NCBI RefSeq assembly: GCF_000332815.1
Contig: NZ_AOFD01000001.1
Location: forward strand, 1 to 64,000
From: Arthrobacter nitrophenolicus
GTDB lineage: Bacteria > Actinomycetota > Actinomycetes > Actinomycetales > Micrococcaceae
DNA: 64,000 nt
Direction of reading: 5' to 3'
In this document: positions 38,246-48,096 of the stretch, piece after piece
Layout of the letters: each line of letters starts with the position of its first letter
Numbering within the stretch: position 1 is the first letter of the stretch
Program-made: the position numbers and the translations under genes
The notes under the pieces: model-generated
Database searches by the model: none
The model's input: the letters and a program-made list of their open reading frames with translations, nothing else
Told to the model about the DNA's origin: nothing

Positions 38246-38779
38246 GTGGGGCATGTAGAGCGTATCCAGGAAGATGCCGTCGTGGCCGGTCAGGCAACGG
38301 CAAAGTACCGTGCACGGGGGGTGCCAGGTGACTGGTTCGTGGACCCTGCGGATCCCGGGGCTGCGGAGCGGTACAACCGTGATGCCAGCGGCCTCCTCGA
38401 AGACCAGGCCACGGCATTCCTTGCGGCGCATGAAGCCCTCCTGGCCGGGGGACAGGACCCCGAAGACGAACTTGATCCGCCCATGGAAGTGCGCGCACCT
38501 GAAACCGTGCAGCCCGTCTGGATCGGACTGCCGTTCCAGCAGGACTTCGACGACGAAGGCGAGCTTGGGTGGCAGACTGACGCCTTGTGCGCCCAGACGG
38601 ATCCGGAAGCGTTCTTCCCGGAGAAGGGCGGCTCCACCCGCGACGCCAAAAAGGTGTGCGGTGCCTGCAACGTACGGTCCCAGTGCCTCGAATATGCCCT
38701 GGCCAACGACGAACGGTTTGGCATCTGGGGAGGCCTGTCTGAGCGTGAGCGCCGGCGGCTGAGGAAGCGAGCAATCTAA
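38246..38779 (+). CDS. WhiB family transcriptional regulator with long N-terminus (WhiB2-like)
   Basis: Iron-sulfur cluster regulator. The four cluster cysteines are Cys115, Cys138, Cys141 and Cys147 (C-X22-C-X2-C-X5-C), followed by the turn GIWGG at 159-163 and the basic DNA-binding tail ERERRRLRKR. GTG 38246 has AGGAGGG 5 nt upstream, so the 110-residue N-terminal extension is translated; most WhiB proteins have 20-50 residues there. Position next to the GT2, DUF5719, metallopeptidase and DUF3499 genes matches whiB2/whmD, which is linked to cell division and septation. It has a strong SigA-like promoter with an overlapping palindrome. Confidence 0.92.
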   Translation: MGHVERIQEDAVVAGQATAKYRARGVPGDWFVDPADPGAAERYNRDASGLLEDQATAFLAAHEALLAGGQDPEDELDPPMEVRAPETVQPVWIGLPFQQDFDDEGELGWQTDALCAQTDPEAFFPEKGGSTRDAKKVCGACNVRSQCLEYALANDERFGIWGGLSERERRRLRKRAI

Positions 38780-38788
38780 TTCACCAGG

Positions 38789-41700
38789 ATGTCCTTGTCA
38801 CTGCCGTTGTGGTCGCCCATAACGGCAGTGACTACCTGCCCAGAACCTTGTCAGCCCTGGCGGACCAGACCCGGCCCGTGGACCGCGCCATTGGCGTGGA
38901 CACAGGCTCCCGCGATAACTCCCGCGCCCTGCTTGAGCGGGCGATGGGTGCGGCCAGCGTGGTCAGCCATGACCGCGGCAAAGGCGGCATGGGAGCCGCG
39001 GTGTCCGCCGGACTGGCGGCGCCGGCCGCCCGGAAGGCCAGCACCGAAGACGGCAGGCAGGAATGGATCTGGCTGCTGCATGACGACGCCGCCCCCGCCC
39101 CCGAAGCGCTGGCCGAACTGCTGGGCGCGGTGGAGCGGGCACCCTCCGTCACCGTCGCAGGCTGCAAACAGCTGGACTGGCACTCGGAACGCAGCCTGAT
39201 CGACGTCGGACTCTCCACCAGCCGCTGGGCCGAGCGGCTCACCCTGATCGATGCCGACGAACTCGACCAGGGTCAGTACGACGGCCGCAGCGATACGTTC
39301 GCCGTCAATTCCGCGGGCATGCTGGTCCGCCGCGACATCTGGGAGCAGCTGGGCGGCTTCGACCCCGCACTCCCCGGCAGCGGCGACGACGTCGACTTCT
39401 GCTGGCGCAACCGCCTGGCGGGCCACCGGGTGGTGGTGGTTCCCGCGGCGCGCATGTTCCATGTAAGCCACAGGCCACACGCTTTGGGCAACCCGGCAGC
39501 GGCACGGAAGGCGCAGGTCCACCTGCGGCTGAAGCACGCCCCGGCATGGATGGTTCCCGTCCATGCCGTTGGCGCACTCCTTGGCAGCCTCTTCAGACTG
39601 GTAGTGAGTATTGCGCTGAAGGACCCGGGCCACGGTATTACCCAGTTCCTTGCCACTTTCGCTGCCCTGGGCAGGCCCCGGGCAGTGGTCCGTGCACGGC
39701 GGACGGCCCGGCAGACGCGCCGGATCCGCCGGTCAGTCATCCGCAAGCTGCAAACACCGCGGCGGGAAGTCTGGAGCCACCGGCGGTCCCTGATGGAAGC
39801 CATCGGCTCGGACGGCAGCCAGGCTGACGACCTCGAGCAGGACCCGCTGGCACACCAGCCCAGCGGTGACGCTTCCGACGATTTTGCCGCCCTGGCAACC
39901 ACCAAACGCGGTTGGGTGGGCAACGGTGCCCTCGCGGCGGTCATCGTTGCTTCCGTGGCATCGCTGCTCGGCCTGGCAGGGCTTTTCCGCGCCGATGCGG
40001 TAGCCGGCGGTGCCCTGATCCCTGTGTCGTCCGCGCTCGGGGATATCTGGAACCACGCGTCCAACTGGTGGATCACGCTCGGCGCTGGTCTTCCGGGCAA
40101 AGGAGACCCGTTCGGCTACGTCCTGTGGCTTATCGGCGTCCTCGGCGGCGGCGACGGCAACGCTGCCATGGCCTGGCTGCTGCTCCTGGGTACGCCGCTG
40201 TCCGCCCTCGCGGCCTGGTTCGCAGCCGGAGGGCTGACGGTCCGCCGCCGGCTCCGCCTCACCGCAGCCCTTTTCTGGGCGGCCGCGCCTGCGCTGCAGG
40301 CAGCCCTGAACCAGGGGCGCGTCGGCGCCCTGGTGGCGCATGTCATGATCCCGCTCTTTGTCCTCGCCCTGCTGCGTGCCACCGGGTCGGCCGTGGGCCA
40401 TGGGCGCTTTTCCCTCCCTGCGCCGGCTGACCGGCGCGGCGATAGACCCCCGGTCAGGCCCGGAATCAACGGTACGCCGTCATGGACCGCGGCCGCGGCA
40501 GCGGGCCTCGCCATGGCCGTCGTTACCGCTGCTGCCCCCTCACTCCTGGTCCCCGCCGCGGCGGTAGTCGTGTTCTGCGGGGTCGTGCTGGGCCGCCGCG
40601 GCCGCACCGTCTGGTGGGCGCTGCTGCCAAGTGCCGCGCTCTTCGTCCCGTTCGGCCTGTCCGTACTGGACAAGCCTCGGGCGCTCCTGGCAGATCCCGG
40701 CCTGCCGCTGGGCTTCGATGCAGCGCCGCTCTGGCAGCAGATCCTGGGCCAGCCGCTGGAGTTTGCGCCGGATAAAGGCCTGGATGGACTGCCCTACTTC
40801 CAGGACGGGACCCTGCCCTGGGCCCTGCTGCTGGCACTCCTCCTGGCCGTCCCGGTCCTGGCGCTTGCCGTCGCCGGGCTGTTCAGCGGACACCGGGCCA
40901 CGAAGGCGAAGGTGCTGTGGGCCGCAGCCCTGGTTGCCTTGGCAGGAGGCTGGCTCGCTTCACATGTCGCCGTCGCCATGGACGCTGACACCCTGGTGAC
41001 GCCCTTTACGGGTCCTGTGGTTTCTGCTGCCTCGTTTGCGTTCCTGGGCGCCGCGCTCCTCGGTGCCGAACAACTCCTCACCGTGGCGGACAAGGCGGCA
41101 GCCGGCCCGGCCAGGCGGAGGACGGCCGTGCGCTCGGCCTTGGCTTTTGGCATGGTGCTGCTCCTCGTTGGCCCGTTGGCCGGGATGGCCGCCTGGTCCG
41201 CCCGGAACCTGCTTCGCCCGGCAACTGTTTCGGCCGCCGGGTCCCCGGCCGAGCCGCCCGCCGTGACGGGCACTGCCGAGCCCGGGGATTCCGGTTGGGG
41301 TACCCACCGGCTTGTCGAGGCTGCCAGCCCGCGCACCCTTCCCGCGACGGCCATTGACCGTGGAACCGGGCCGGAGCAGACACGGACGCTCCTGATCAGC
41401 ACGGGCGAAAACGGCACGTTTGACGCCGCCCTGATGCGCGGGGCCGGTACCACGCTGGACGGCCTTTCTGCTGTCGCCGCCGCGCGCAACATCCTGGGTG
41501 CGCCCGGGGCCGAAACGGTCCGCGATGACGACGACGTCACCACAGCGGTCCGCCGGTCCGTCGCAACGCTGGTGGCCGGGCAGGGAGTGGACCCCCGCAG
41601 CGACCTCGAACAGCTCGGTGTGGGCTTTGTGGTCCTCCGGTCCGCTGACACGGCAGCCCAGCTCACCGCAAGCAGGATGGACGCGGTACCCGGCCTGGTG

Positions 41701-42168
41701 GCTGTGGGGCAGACCGACGTCGGATGGCTTTGGCGGGTCACCCCCCTCAACCAGCCGGTACTGCAGCCCGCTGACATAGCCCACCGGGTCCGGATCGTGA
41801 ATGCCCAGGGCGCAACGGTCGCGCTGGTCCCGTCCGCGTTCGACGGCGTCGACGCCCCGGTCCCGGCAGGGCCCGAGGGCCGCCTGGCGGTCCTGGCGGA
41901 GCGGGCGGACCCCGGCTGGAGCGCATGGCTCGACGGCCGGAAGCTGACGTCCACCACGTCCGAATGGTCGCAGGCCTTCACGCTGCCCGCTTCCGGCGGC
42001 CAGCTGACCATCCGGTACGAAAACCCGTGGGCCCCCTGGGCAGGAATTGCCCAGGGCGTCGTGTTCGGGCTGACCATCATGCTGGCCATACCCATGCCCG
42101 CCCGGCGGCCGCGGACCGGCCTTTCCCGTGACGAGGGTTCCCTGCGTAAGGAACAGCAGAATGCATGA
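38789..42168 (+). CDS. Large family 2 glycosyltransferase with multi-helix membrane domain
   Basis: About 1125 residues. N-terminal GT2 domain (TAVVVAHNGSDYLPRTLSALADQT; LLHDDAAPAP as the DxD region near 88; GSGDDVDFCWRNRLAGHRVVVVP near 195). From about residue 370 come ten or more membrane helices, and residues 840-1090 form an outer domain before a last helix. Start: reading from ATG 38789 requires one extra C at 38793-38794 (ATGTCCCTTGTC), giving MSLVTAVVVAHNG; otherwise the first usable codon is GTG 38809, which cuts the first beta strand. It overlaps DUF5719 and is probably part of a cell-envelope glycan pathway using polyprenyl-linked sugar. Acceptor unknown. Confidence 0.85.
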
Positions 42169-43807
42169 GCACACCATGTCCGCAGAGACCGCCGGGACTG
42201 AACAGATCCCCGGCGGGCCGGAGGCTGAACGTCCCGGCCGCAAGCGCCGTCCCGGTGCCCTCACCGGCGCCGCCACCGCAGCACTCGTCCTTGCCGGAAC
42301 CGGCGCAGTGGTGGCCGCCGGGTCGGTGCTCCCTGCCCCCGAATCCGCACGCACCATTCCGGCTGCGGTGGCAGCCGTCCCGGCAGGGGAAAGCGTTGGG
42401 GTATGTCCCGGGCCGGCCCGGCTGCTGGAAGGCACGGAGGCAGGAACCGATCCGCAGTTCAGCCCGGTATCGGCCACAGCCGCCACCAGCGTGACCGCTG
42501 CCGTCCTTGGCGCATCCGGCGTGCTGCCGGCCAGCCGGTTGTCACAGCTGGACGGAAAGACCGCCGCTGATATCGCCGGAGACCCCGGACAGCCACCGGC
42601 CGAAGGGACCCGCCAGGAACTGCTGGCAGGCACCGTGGCCAGCCGGTCGGTGGACCAGATGACAGTGCTGAGTGCCGATGCCCTGGCCAACCAGCAGGCT
42701 TCCGCCGCTGGTGCCATGAAGTTCAGTGCCACCGACGGCGACCTGCAGGGAAGCGCTGCGGCCAACTGCCAGCAGCCCTCCAACGACCAGTGGCTGGCCG
42801 GAGCCAGCACCACGGTGGGTCGCGCCTCGGTATTGCTCCTCACCAACGCCTCCAGCACACCGGCCACCGTCAGCCTGGAACTCTTCGGCGGTGGCGGACA
42901 GATCCAGGCGCCCGGCAGCCGCGGCCTGCTGGTGGCTCCCGGCACCACACGATCCGTGGTGCTGGCAGGCCTGGCGCCGGGGGAGGAACAGCTCAGCGTT
43001 CGGGTACGGAGCGCCGGTGGTCCCGTGGCGGCGGCCATCCAGCAAAGCGTCCTGCGCGGGCTGACACCCGGAGGCGTGGATTTCATCGCCCCCGGTGCCG
43101 CTCCGGCCGTGCGCCAGGTCATGACAGGCGTGGATATCCAGGACCCGGCGGGAATTTCCGCGCTGACCGGAAAGTCAGGCTACGAGGACGCGGGGCCCGC
43201 CCTGCACGTCACGGTTCCCGGTGCCGCTGATGCGGTCGTGGAGGTCAAACTGTACGGCCGGGACGGCCAGAAGCCACTTCCCTCCGGCGGGGTAATCACG
43301 GCCAAAGCCGGCGCCGTCACCGAAATTTCCCTGGCGGGCATTCCGGCGGGCCACTACACCGTGTCGGCGGAGTCCGACGTCTCCTTCGTTGCCTCGACGC
43401 GCATCAGCCGCGGCCTCCAGGAGGACCAGCCGGCCGACGTCGCCTGGGCCGCCTCAGGAGTGCGGCTGGGCAGCCAGCACGTGGTGCCGGTTCCCCGTGG
43501 CGGGAGCCGCCAGTTGGTCTTTGGCGCCTTGGGCACCCGGGCCAGCATCAGCTACTCCGCCATCACGGCGGACGGGAAGGTACGCGCGCCGGCCACGGCC
43601 GATATTGCCGGCGGAACCACCGCGACCATTGCCGTACCGGACAAGGCCGACGACGCCGACGTGGTGGGCTATGTCGTGTCGGCATCGGGCGATGCCGCCT
43701 ACGGCGCAGTGCTGGTCCAGCAGGACGGCCGGAACGACGTCGCCACCCTCGCCTTCCAGCCGGCAGCCGCAGGGCAGGAAACCGTGCCGGTCACCATCAG
43801 CTACTAG
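42161..43807 (+). CDS. DUF5719 family secreted/membrane-anchored protein
   Basis: 548 residues from ATG 42161 (MHEHTMSAETAG), with AAGGA upstream, overlapping the GT2 stop by 8 bp. After a short cytoplasmic part there is one helix (ALTGAATAALVLAGTGAVVAAGSVL, about 33-57). The rest is an outer beta-rich domain with repeated short strands (GLLVAPGTTRSVVLAGLAPGEEQ; HVVPVPRGGSRQL). The GT2-DUF5719 pairing is a standard actinobacterial arrangement and implies joint work at the cell surface. Function unknown. Confidence 0.85.
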   Translation: MHEHTMSAETAGTEQIPGGPEAERPGRKRRPGALTGAATAALVLAGTGAVVAAGSVLPAPESARTIPAAVAAVPAGESVGVCPGPARLLEGTEAGTDPQFSPVSATAATSVTAAVLGASGVLPASRLSQLDGKTAADIAGDPGQPPAEGTRQELLAGTVASRSVDQMTVLSADALANQQASAAGAMKFSATDGDLQGSAAANCQQPSNDQWLAGASTTVGRASVLLLTNASSTPATVSLELFGGGGQIQAPGSRGLLVAPGTTRSVVLAGLAPGEEQLSVRVRSAGGPVAAAIQQSVLRGLTPGGVDFIAPGAAPAVRQVMTGVDIQDPAGISALTGKSGYEDAGPALHVTVPGAADAVVEVKLYGRDGQKPLPSGGVITAKAGAVTEISLAGIPAGHYTVSAESDVSFVASTRISRGLQEDQPADVAWAASGVRLGSQHVVPVPRGGSRQLVFGALGTRASISYSAITADGKVRAPATADIAGGTTATIAVPDKADDADVVGYVVSASGDAAYGAVLVQQDGRNDVATLAFQPAAAGQETVPVTISY

Positions 43808-43844
43808 ACGTGCCGGCCAGGCCGGCGCCGGTGCAACGGCGGCG

Positions 43845-43864
43845 GCCCGCCCGAGGGGGCGGGC
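43845..43864. terminator. Hairpin between DUF5719 and the metallopeptidase-like gene
   Basis: GCCCGCCC (43845-43852) pairs with GGGCGGGC (43857-43864) around a GAGG loop, between convergent genes. No T-tract. Confidence 0.6.
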
Positions 43865-43865
43865 G

Positions 43866-44377
43866 TCAGTAGCGGCGCCGGTACACAGGGTCCAGGGTTT
43901 CGGGGGCCACGCCCAGCATTTCAGCGGTGTGCTCCACCACGACGTCATGGACCAGGTCCTGCAGTTCCTCAACCCCGGGGCATGCCTGTTCCACCACCCG
44001 GCGATACACCGTGATCATCGGTCCATCCTCATCGGTGGCGGGGGAGTAGGACCCATGGGGACCGGCGCCGAACTGGCAGCCAGGAGTTCCAGGTCCGGGG
44101 GGATCTCGTCGACGCCGAACCTGACACCGTCCAGGGTCTTCCCCCAGATGTCGTGCAGCCGCTGTGCGGAGTCCAGGACCATGTCATCAAAGCGGTCCGA
44201 GCGGGTCCGGTACCCGGGATGCGTGGGCAGCATCACCTCACCCCGGAGGCCGCGCCCATGGCGGTTCCGCCGGCGCTGCATGAAGCTCCTGCCTGCGGAC
44301 TCTCCACCCTGGTCCTTGCGGGCATCCGGGTCAGCCAACCGGACCGTAAAGCCTGATTTCTGGTTCGATGACTGCAT
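43866..44377 (-). CDS. Metallopeptidase-like (zincin fold) family protein (frameshifted)
   Basis: About 170 residues restored, from ATG 44377 with a leaderless TACAGT box 6 nt upstream. N-terminal Arg-rich tail, then the family core RSDRFDDMVLDSAQRLHDIWGKTLDGVRFGVDEIPPD. One G is missing from the run at 44040-44044; six G restore PTPPATDEDGPMITVYRRVVEQACPG and the end DPVYRRRY. The usual zinc motif HExxH is replaced at the aligned place by EHTAE, so zinc hydrolysis is doubtful. The family sits between whiB2 and DUF3499 in actinobacteria. Confidence 0.8.
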
Positions 44378-44383
44378 ACATTG

Positions 44384-44389
44384 ACTGTA
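44384..44389 (-). promoter_or_regulatory. -10 box TACAGT, leaderless start of the metallopeptidase-like gene
   Basis: On the minus strand TACAGT stands 6 nt before ATG 44377. Confidence 0.5.
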
Positions 44390-44496
44390 AACCCGGGAAA
44401 TGATTAACGCGATAGATTCCCCTTGAGGCGAAGACGCGTCACGTCCGGGGCGGCAATGCGGCTTTTTGGCGGCGGCAGCGAGTAGTCTGGGATGTC

Positions 44497-44886
44497 GTGG
44501 GAGCTATCCGTCAGTGTTCAAGATCTGCCTGCCGCCAGTCAGCGGTGGCTACCCTGACGTACGTGTACGCGGACTCCACCGCCGTCCTCGGTCCCTTGGC
44601 CACCTACGCTGAACCGCATTGCTACGATCTCTGCGAGCAGCACGCCGATTCGCTCACAGTGCCCCGTGGCTGGGAGGTGCTGAGGCTGGCCATGCCGTCC
44701 ACGCCGCAGCAGCCCGGCCCCGATGACCTGCTCGCCCTCGCCAACGCGGTCAGGGACGCGGCGGCACTGCCTGTCCAGGCCCAGCAGCAGCCGGCGCAGC
44801 GCGGCCCGCACGCCGCACTGGAAGCCCCGGCCGGCACCGAGGGTACCCGCCGGGGCCACCTGCGCGTCCTGCGCGAGCCGTCCTGA
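44497..44886 (+). CDS. DUF3499 family protein
   Basis: 129 residues. The N-terminal family block CSRSACRQSAVATLTYVYADSTAVLGPLATYAEPHCYDLCEQHAD contains four Cys and two His that probably bind a metal. The C-terminal half is Gln/Pro/Ala-rich. GTG 44497 is preceded by TAGTCT at 44483-44488. DUF3499 is an actinobacterial marker family, next to the metallopeptidase-like gene in most genomes. Function unknown. Confidence 0.88.
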   Translation: MGAIRQCSRSACRQSAVATLTYVYADSTAVLGPLATYAEPHCYDLCEQHADSLTVPRGWEVLRLAMPSTPQQPGPDDLLALANAVRDAAALPVQAQQQPAQRGPHAALEAPAGTEGTRRGHLRVLREPS

Positions 44887-44965
44887 AGCCGGTCTGGCGG
44901 TACGCTGGAACCTGCACACCAGTCCGCTACCGGCGCCAGCGCGCCCGCCAGGGAGCATGAACCCA

Positions 44966-45214
44966 ATGCCAAAGATTAGTCCTGAACTGCTGTCCGTCCT
45001 GCGTTGCCCCGTGACGGGTTCACCCCTGGTCCAGGACGGCGACGAGCTGGTGGCCACCGCCGCCGCGGAAAGCGGCGCAAAGCCCCGCTACGCCATCGAG
45101 GACGGCATCCCGCTCCTCCTGCCGCCGGAGTTGCTGGCCGCGGCTACGTCGGCGGGCTCGGACCAGCACGATTCCGACCGTCATCAGCCCGGACAGGCCG
45201 CTTCCGCCGTCTAG
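44966..45214 (+). CDS. Trm112 family small protein
   Basis: 82 residues from ATG 44966 (MPKISPELL), or three more from ATG 44957; AGGGAG upstream is better spaced for 44966. Core: LLSVLRCPVTGSPLVQDGDELV and YAIEDGIPLLLPPEL, the Trm112/YcaR fold. The zinc Cys set is reduced to one Cys (RCPVTG). Members act as small partners of methyltransferases or glycosyltransferases. A mannose-related gene usually nearby in actinobacteria is not present here. Confidence 0.8.
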   Translation: MPKISPELLSVLRCPVTGSPLVQDGDELVATAAAESGAKPRYAIEDGIPLLLPPELLAAATSAGSDQHDSDRHQPGQAASAV

Positions 45215-45313
45215 CGCCGCACGGCTTCCCCCGCACTCATTGGCGCCGCAGGCGCCAGAACACCGCGTCGTCCAGCACGGACACAGCAGCACCGGATACA
45301 GCAAAGGACCACC

Positions 45314-46792
45314 ATGACTTTCGACTACAAAGTTGCCGACATCTCCCTGGCTGAAGCAGGGCGCCACCAGATCCGCCTGGCCGAGCATGAAATGCCCGGC
45401 CTCATGTCCCTGCGCGAGGAATTCGGCGCCAGCCAGCCGCTGAAGGGTGCCCGGATCGCCGGTTCGCTGCATATGACCGTGCAGACCGCCGTCCTGATCG
45501 AAACACTGACCGCGCTGGGTGCTGAGGTTCGCTGGGCCTCATGCAACATCTTCTCCACCCAGGACGAAGCCGCGGCAGCCGTCGTCGTGGGCAACGGCAC
45601 CCCGGAGGACCCGCAGGGCGTGCCGGTCTTCGCCTGGAAGGGCGAAACGCTTGAGGAATACTGGTGGACTGCCGAACAGATCCTCACCTGGCCCGGCGCG
45701 GAATCCAACCCCGAGCTGGGTCCCAACATGATCCTCGACGACGGCGGCGACGCCACCATGCTGGTGCACAAGGGCGTGGAATTCGAAGCGGCCGGCAACG
45801 TCCCGTCCGCCGGTCCCACGGACTCGGAGGAATACGGCATCTTCCTCGACGTCATCCGCCGCTCGATCGCAGCAGACCCGCAGAAGTGGACCCGCACCGC
45901 CTCCACCATCAAGGGCGTCAGCGAGGAAACCACCACCGGTGTCCACCGCCTGTACCAGCTCGCTGAGCAGGGAAAGCTGCTGTTTCCCGCAATCAACGTC
46001 AATGACTCGGTCACCAAGAGCAAGTTCGACAACAAGTACGGAATCCGGCACTCCCTGCCCGACGGCATCAACCGGGCCACGGACGTCCTCATGGGCGGCA
46101 AGGTCGCCGTCGTCTGCGGCTACGGCGACGTCGGAAAGGGCGCCGCGGAGGCGCTGCGCGGCCAGGGATCACGTGTGATCGTGACCGAAATCGACCCCAT
46201 CTGCGCGCTGCAGGCAGCGATGGACGGTTACCAGGTGGCCCGGCTCGAAACCGTCCTTGCCCAGGGCGACATCTTCATCACCACCACGGGCAACAAGGAC
46301 GTCATCATGGCCGGGCACATGGCCGGGATGAAGAACAAGGCCATCGTCGGCAACATCGGGCACTTCGACAACGAGATCGACATGGCCGGGCTGGCAAGGA
46401 CCCCCGGCATCAAGAAGGTGGAGATCAAGCCGCAGGTGCACGAATGGGTGTTCGAGGCCGGAACCGACGCGGAACGTTCCATCATCGTGCTGTCCGAAGG
46501 CCGCCTGCTGAACCTGGGCAACGCCACCGGGCACCCGTCCTTCGTGATGAGCAACTCCTTCGCAAACCAGGTCATCGCCCAGGTCGAGCTGTGGACCAAG
46601 AAGGACCAGGCCGACGGCCGGCGCGAGTACGAGAACCAGGTGTACGTCCTGCCCAAGGTCCTGGACGAGAAGGTGGCCCGGCTGCACCTCGACGCCCTGG
46701 GCGTGGAGCTGACCGAGCTGACCAAGGACCAGGCCGAGTACCTGGACATCGACGTCGCCGGCCCGTACAAGCCCGAGCACTATCGTTACTAA
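45314..46792 (+). CDS. ahcY: Adenosylhomocysteinase
   Basis: NAD-dependent hydrolysis of S-adenosylhomocysteine to adenosine and homocysteine, recycling the product of methylation. 492 residues, with the approximately 40-residue insert usual in bacterial forms. Landmarks: [16 protein letters not shown] near 50, the DDGGDATM loop near 142, the NAD-binding [15 protein letters not shown] near 273, [11 protein letters not shown] near 338 and C-terminal [24 protein letters not shown] 45314 has AAAGGA 6 nt upstream. Same neighbourhood as in M. tuberculosis (Rv3248c). Confidence 0.97.
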   Translation: MTFDYKVADISLAEAGRHQIRLAEHEMPGLMSLREEFGASQPLKGARIAGSLHMTVQTAVLIETLTALGAEVRWASCNIFSTQDEAAAAVVVGNGTPEDPQGVPVFAWKGETLEEYWWTAEQILTWPGAESNPELGPNMILDDGGDATMLVHKGVEFEAAGNVPSAGPTDSEEYGIFLDVIRRSIAADPQKWTRTASTIKGVSEETTTGVHRLYQLAEQGKLLFPAINVNDSVTKSKFDNKYGIRHSLPDGINRATDVLMGGKVAVVCGYGDVGKGAAEALRGQGSRVIVTEIDPICALQAAMDGYQVARLETVLAQGDIFITTTGNKDVIMAGHMAGMKNKAIVGNIGHFDNEIDMAGLARTPGIKKVEIKPQVHEWVFEAGTDAERSIIVLSEGRLLNLGNATGHPSFVMSNSFANQVIAQVELWTKKDQADGRREYENQVYVLPKVLDEKVARLHLDALGVELTELTKDQAEYLDIDVAGPYKPEHYRY

Positions 46793-46802
46793 GAAGTAAA
46801 GT

Positions 46803-46827
46803 ACCCGGGTGCCCCGAGCACCCGGGT
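46803..46827 (+). terminator. Terminator after ahcY
   Basis: ACCCGGGTGC (46803-46812) pairs with GCACCCGGGT (46818-46827), flanked by AGTAA and TTACT that extend the stem and give a partial T-tract. Confidence 0.85.
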
Positions 46828-46843
46828 CGTTACTTCCAACCCC

Positions 46844-46849
46844 TAGGAT
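46844..46849 (+). promoter_or_regulatory. -10 box TAGGAT, leaderless start of the L,D-transpeptidase gene
   Basis: TAGGAT stands 6 nt before ATG 46856. Confidence 0.5.
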
Positions 46850-46855
46850 CGGAAC

Positions 46856-48094
46856 ATGGAGCCGGAAGCCCAGCCGCGCCGCCCGCGGACAGCAAAAAAG
46901 ATTCTCATCGTCGCCGTCGTCTGCCTCCTGGCAGCTGTCGGCGGCGTTTTCGCTGCCGTCGCACCGGGACTCGCCGGCGCGGTGCTGGAATCGGAAGCCG
47001 GCTCCGCCGTCCGGACCTCCCCGGGCCTGGCCGCCCCCGTCGTCGCCCCGGTGAAGTCGGACGCGGCGCCCGCGAACGGTGCCAAGCAGGTCAACCCCGC
47101 GGCCCCGGTATCGCTCAAGGTCAGCAACGGCACCATCGAGCGTGTGACGTTGACCAGTACGTCGGGTGAAACGGTGGAAGGCAGCATTGACGCGGCCGGC
47201 ACCGGGTGGACCGCTGCCGGTCCGCTCAAGTTCAACACCGACTACAGCTACACCTATGTGGTGAAGGACGGCGCCGGCCGCGAAACAAGCACCACCCAGT
47301 CCTTCAGCACTGTCTCCAGTTCGCATGAGGCCGACGCCGCCATCTACCCGCTGGACGGCATGAAGGTGGGCGTGGGACAGCCGCTGCAGATTATCTTCAG
47401 CGAACCCGTCCTCAACCGGGACGCCGTGGAAAAGGCCATCAAGATCACCAGCAGCGCCGGCCAGGTGGGTGCGTTCCACTGGCACAGCGACAAGATGGTC
47501 CGGTACCGCGCCGAGGGTTTCTGGGTTGCCAACTCCACCATCTCGATGGACATGCAGCTGTTCGGCGTGGACCTGGGCAACGGCCAGATAGCGAACTTCA
47601 ACAAGAAGGTCAACATCGCGATCGGTGACAAGAAGGTGGCCGTGGCTGACGCCGCAGCCCACACCTTCACCCTCAGCATCAATGACCAGCCGGTCAAGAC
47701 CTTGCCGGTGAGCATGGGCGACAAGCGCTTCCCGTCGGCACGCGGCTACGGGGTGTTGATGGAGAAGAAGCGCTACGACCATTTCCGTGCCTCCAGCATC
47801 GGCTTGAAGCCGGACGATCCCGCGTACTACGGGGACGTGGATGTGGAGTACACCATCCGCCTCACGCTCAGCGGCGCATATATCCACCAGGCACTCGAAT
47901 CGGCCTACCCCTTCATCGGCAACACGAACGTTTCACACGGCTGCATCGGATTCGCTCCCGACGGCGCTGCCTGGGTCTTCGACAACATGGGCACCGGGGA
48001 CGTGGTGCATATCGTGAACACCGAAGGTGACTTCGCAGCGCACGACGACGGCTTCGGGGACTGGAACATCCCCTGGAGCGAGTACGACAACTGA
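46856..48094 (+). CDS. L,D-transpeptidase with Ig-like domains
   Basis: 412 residues. A basic N-terminus and one helix (about 15-42) anchor the protein. Two Ig-like domains follow: residues about 75-150 (VSLKVSNGTIERVTLTSTSGETVEG) and 155-250 (YPLDGMKVGVGQPLQIIFSEPVLNRDAVEKAI). The YkuD catalytic domain covers about 260-400, with the active site SHGCIGF (Cys about 366) and upstream His. It forms 3-3 peptidoglycan cross-links in the wall. This layout is that of mycobacterial Ldt proteins. Confidence 0.94.
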   Translation: MEPEAQPRRPRTAKKILIVAVVCLLAAVGGVFAAVAPGLAGAVLESEAGSAVRTSPGLAAPVVAPVKSDAAPANGAKQVNPAAPVSLKVSNGTIERVTLTSTSGETVEGSIDAAGTGWTAAGPLKFNTDYSYTYVVKDGAGRETSTTQSFSTVSSSHEADAAIYPLDGMKVGVGQPLQIIFSEPVLNRDAVEKAIKITSSAGQVGAFHWHSDKMVRYRAEGFWVANSTISMDMQLFGVDLGNGQIANFNKKVNIAIGDKKVAVADAAAHTFTLSINDQPVKTLPVSMGDKRFPSARGYGVLMEKKRYDHFRASSIGLKPDDPAYYGDVDVEYTIRLTLSGAYIHQALESAYPFIGNTNVSHGCIGFAPDGAAWVFDNMGTGDVVHIVNTEGDFAAHDDGFGDWNIPWSEYDN

Positions 48095-48096
48095 CG

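Noticed and set aside
43454..43972. Minus-strand ORF overlapping DUF5719
   Set aside because: It is antisense to a well-supported gene; only its right end contains the true metallopeptidase-like tail in another frame.
44957..44965. Earlier ATG for the Trm112 gene
   Set aside because: AGGGAG would overlap it; ATG 44966 is better spaced.
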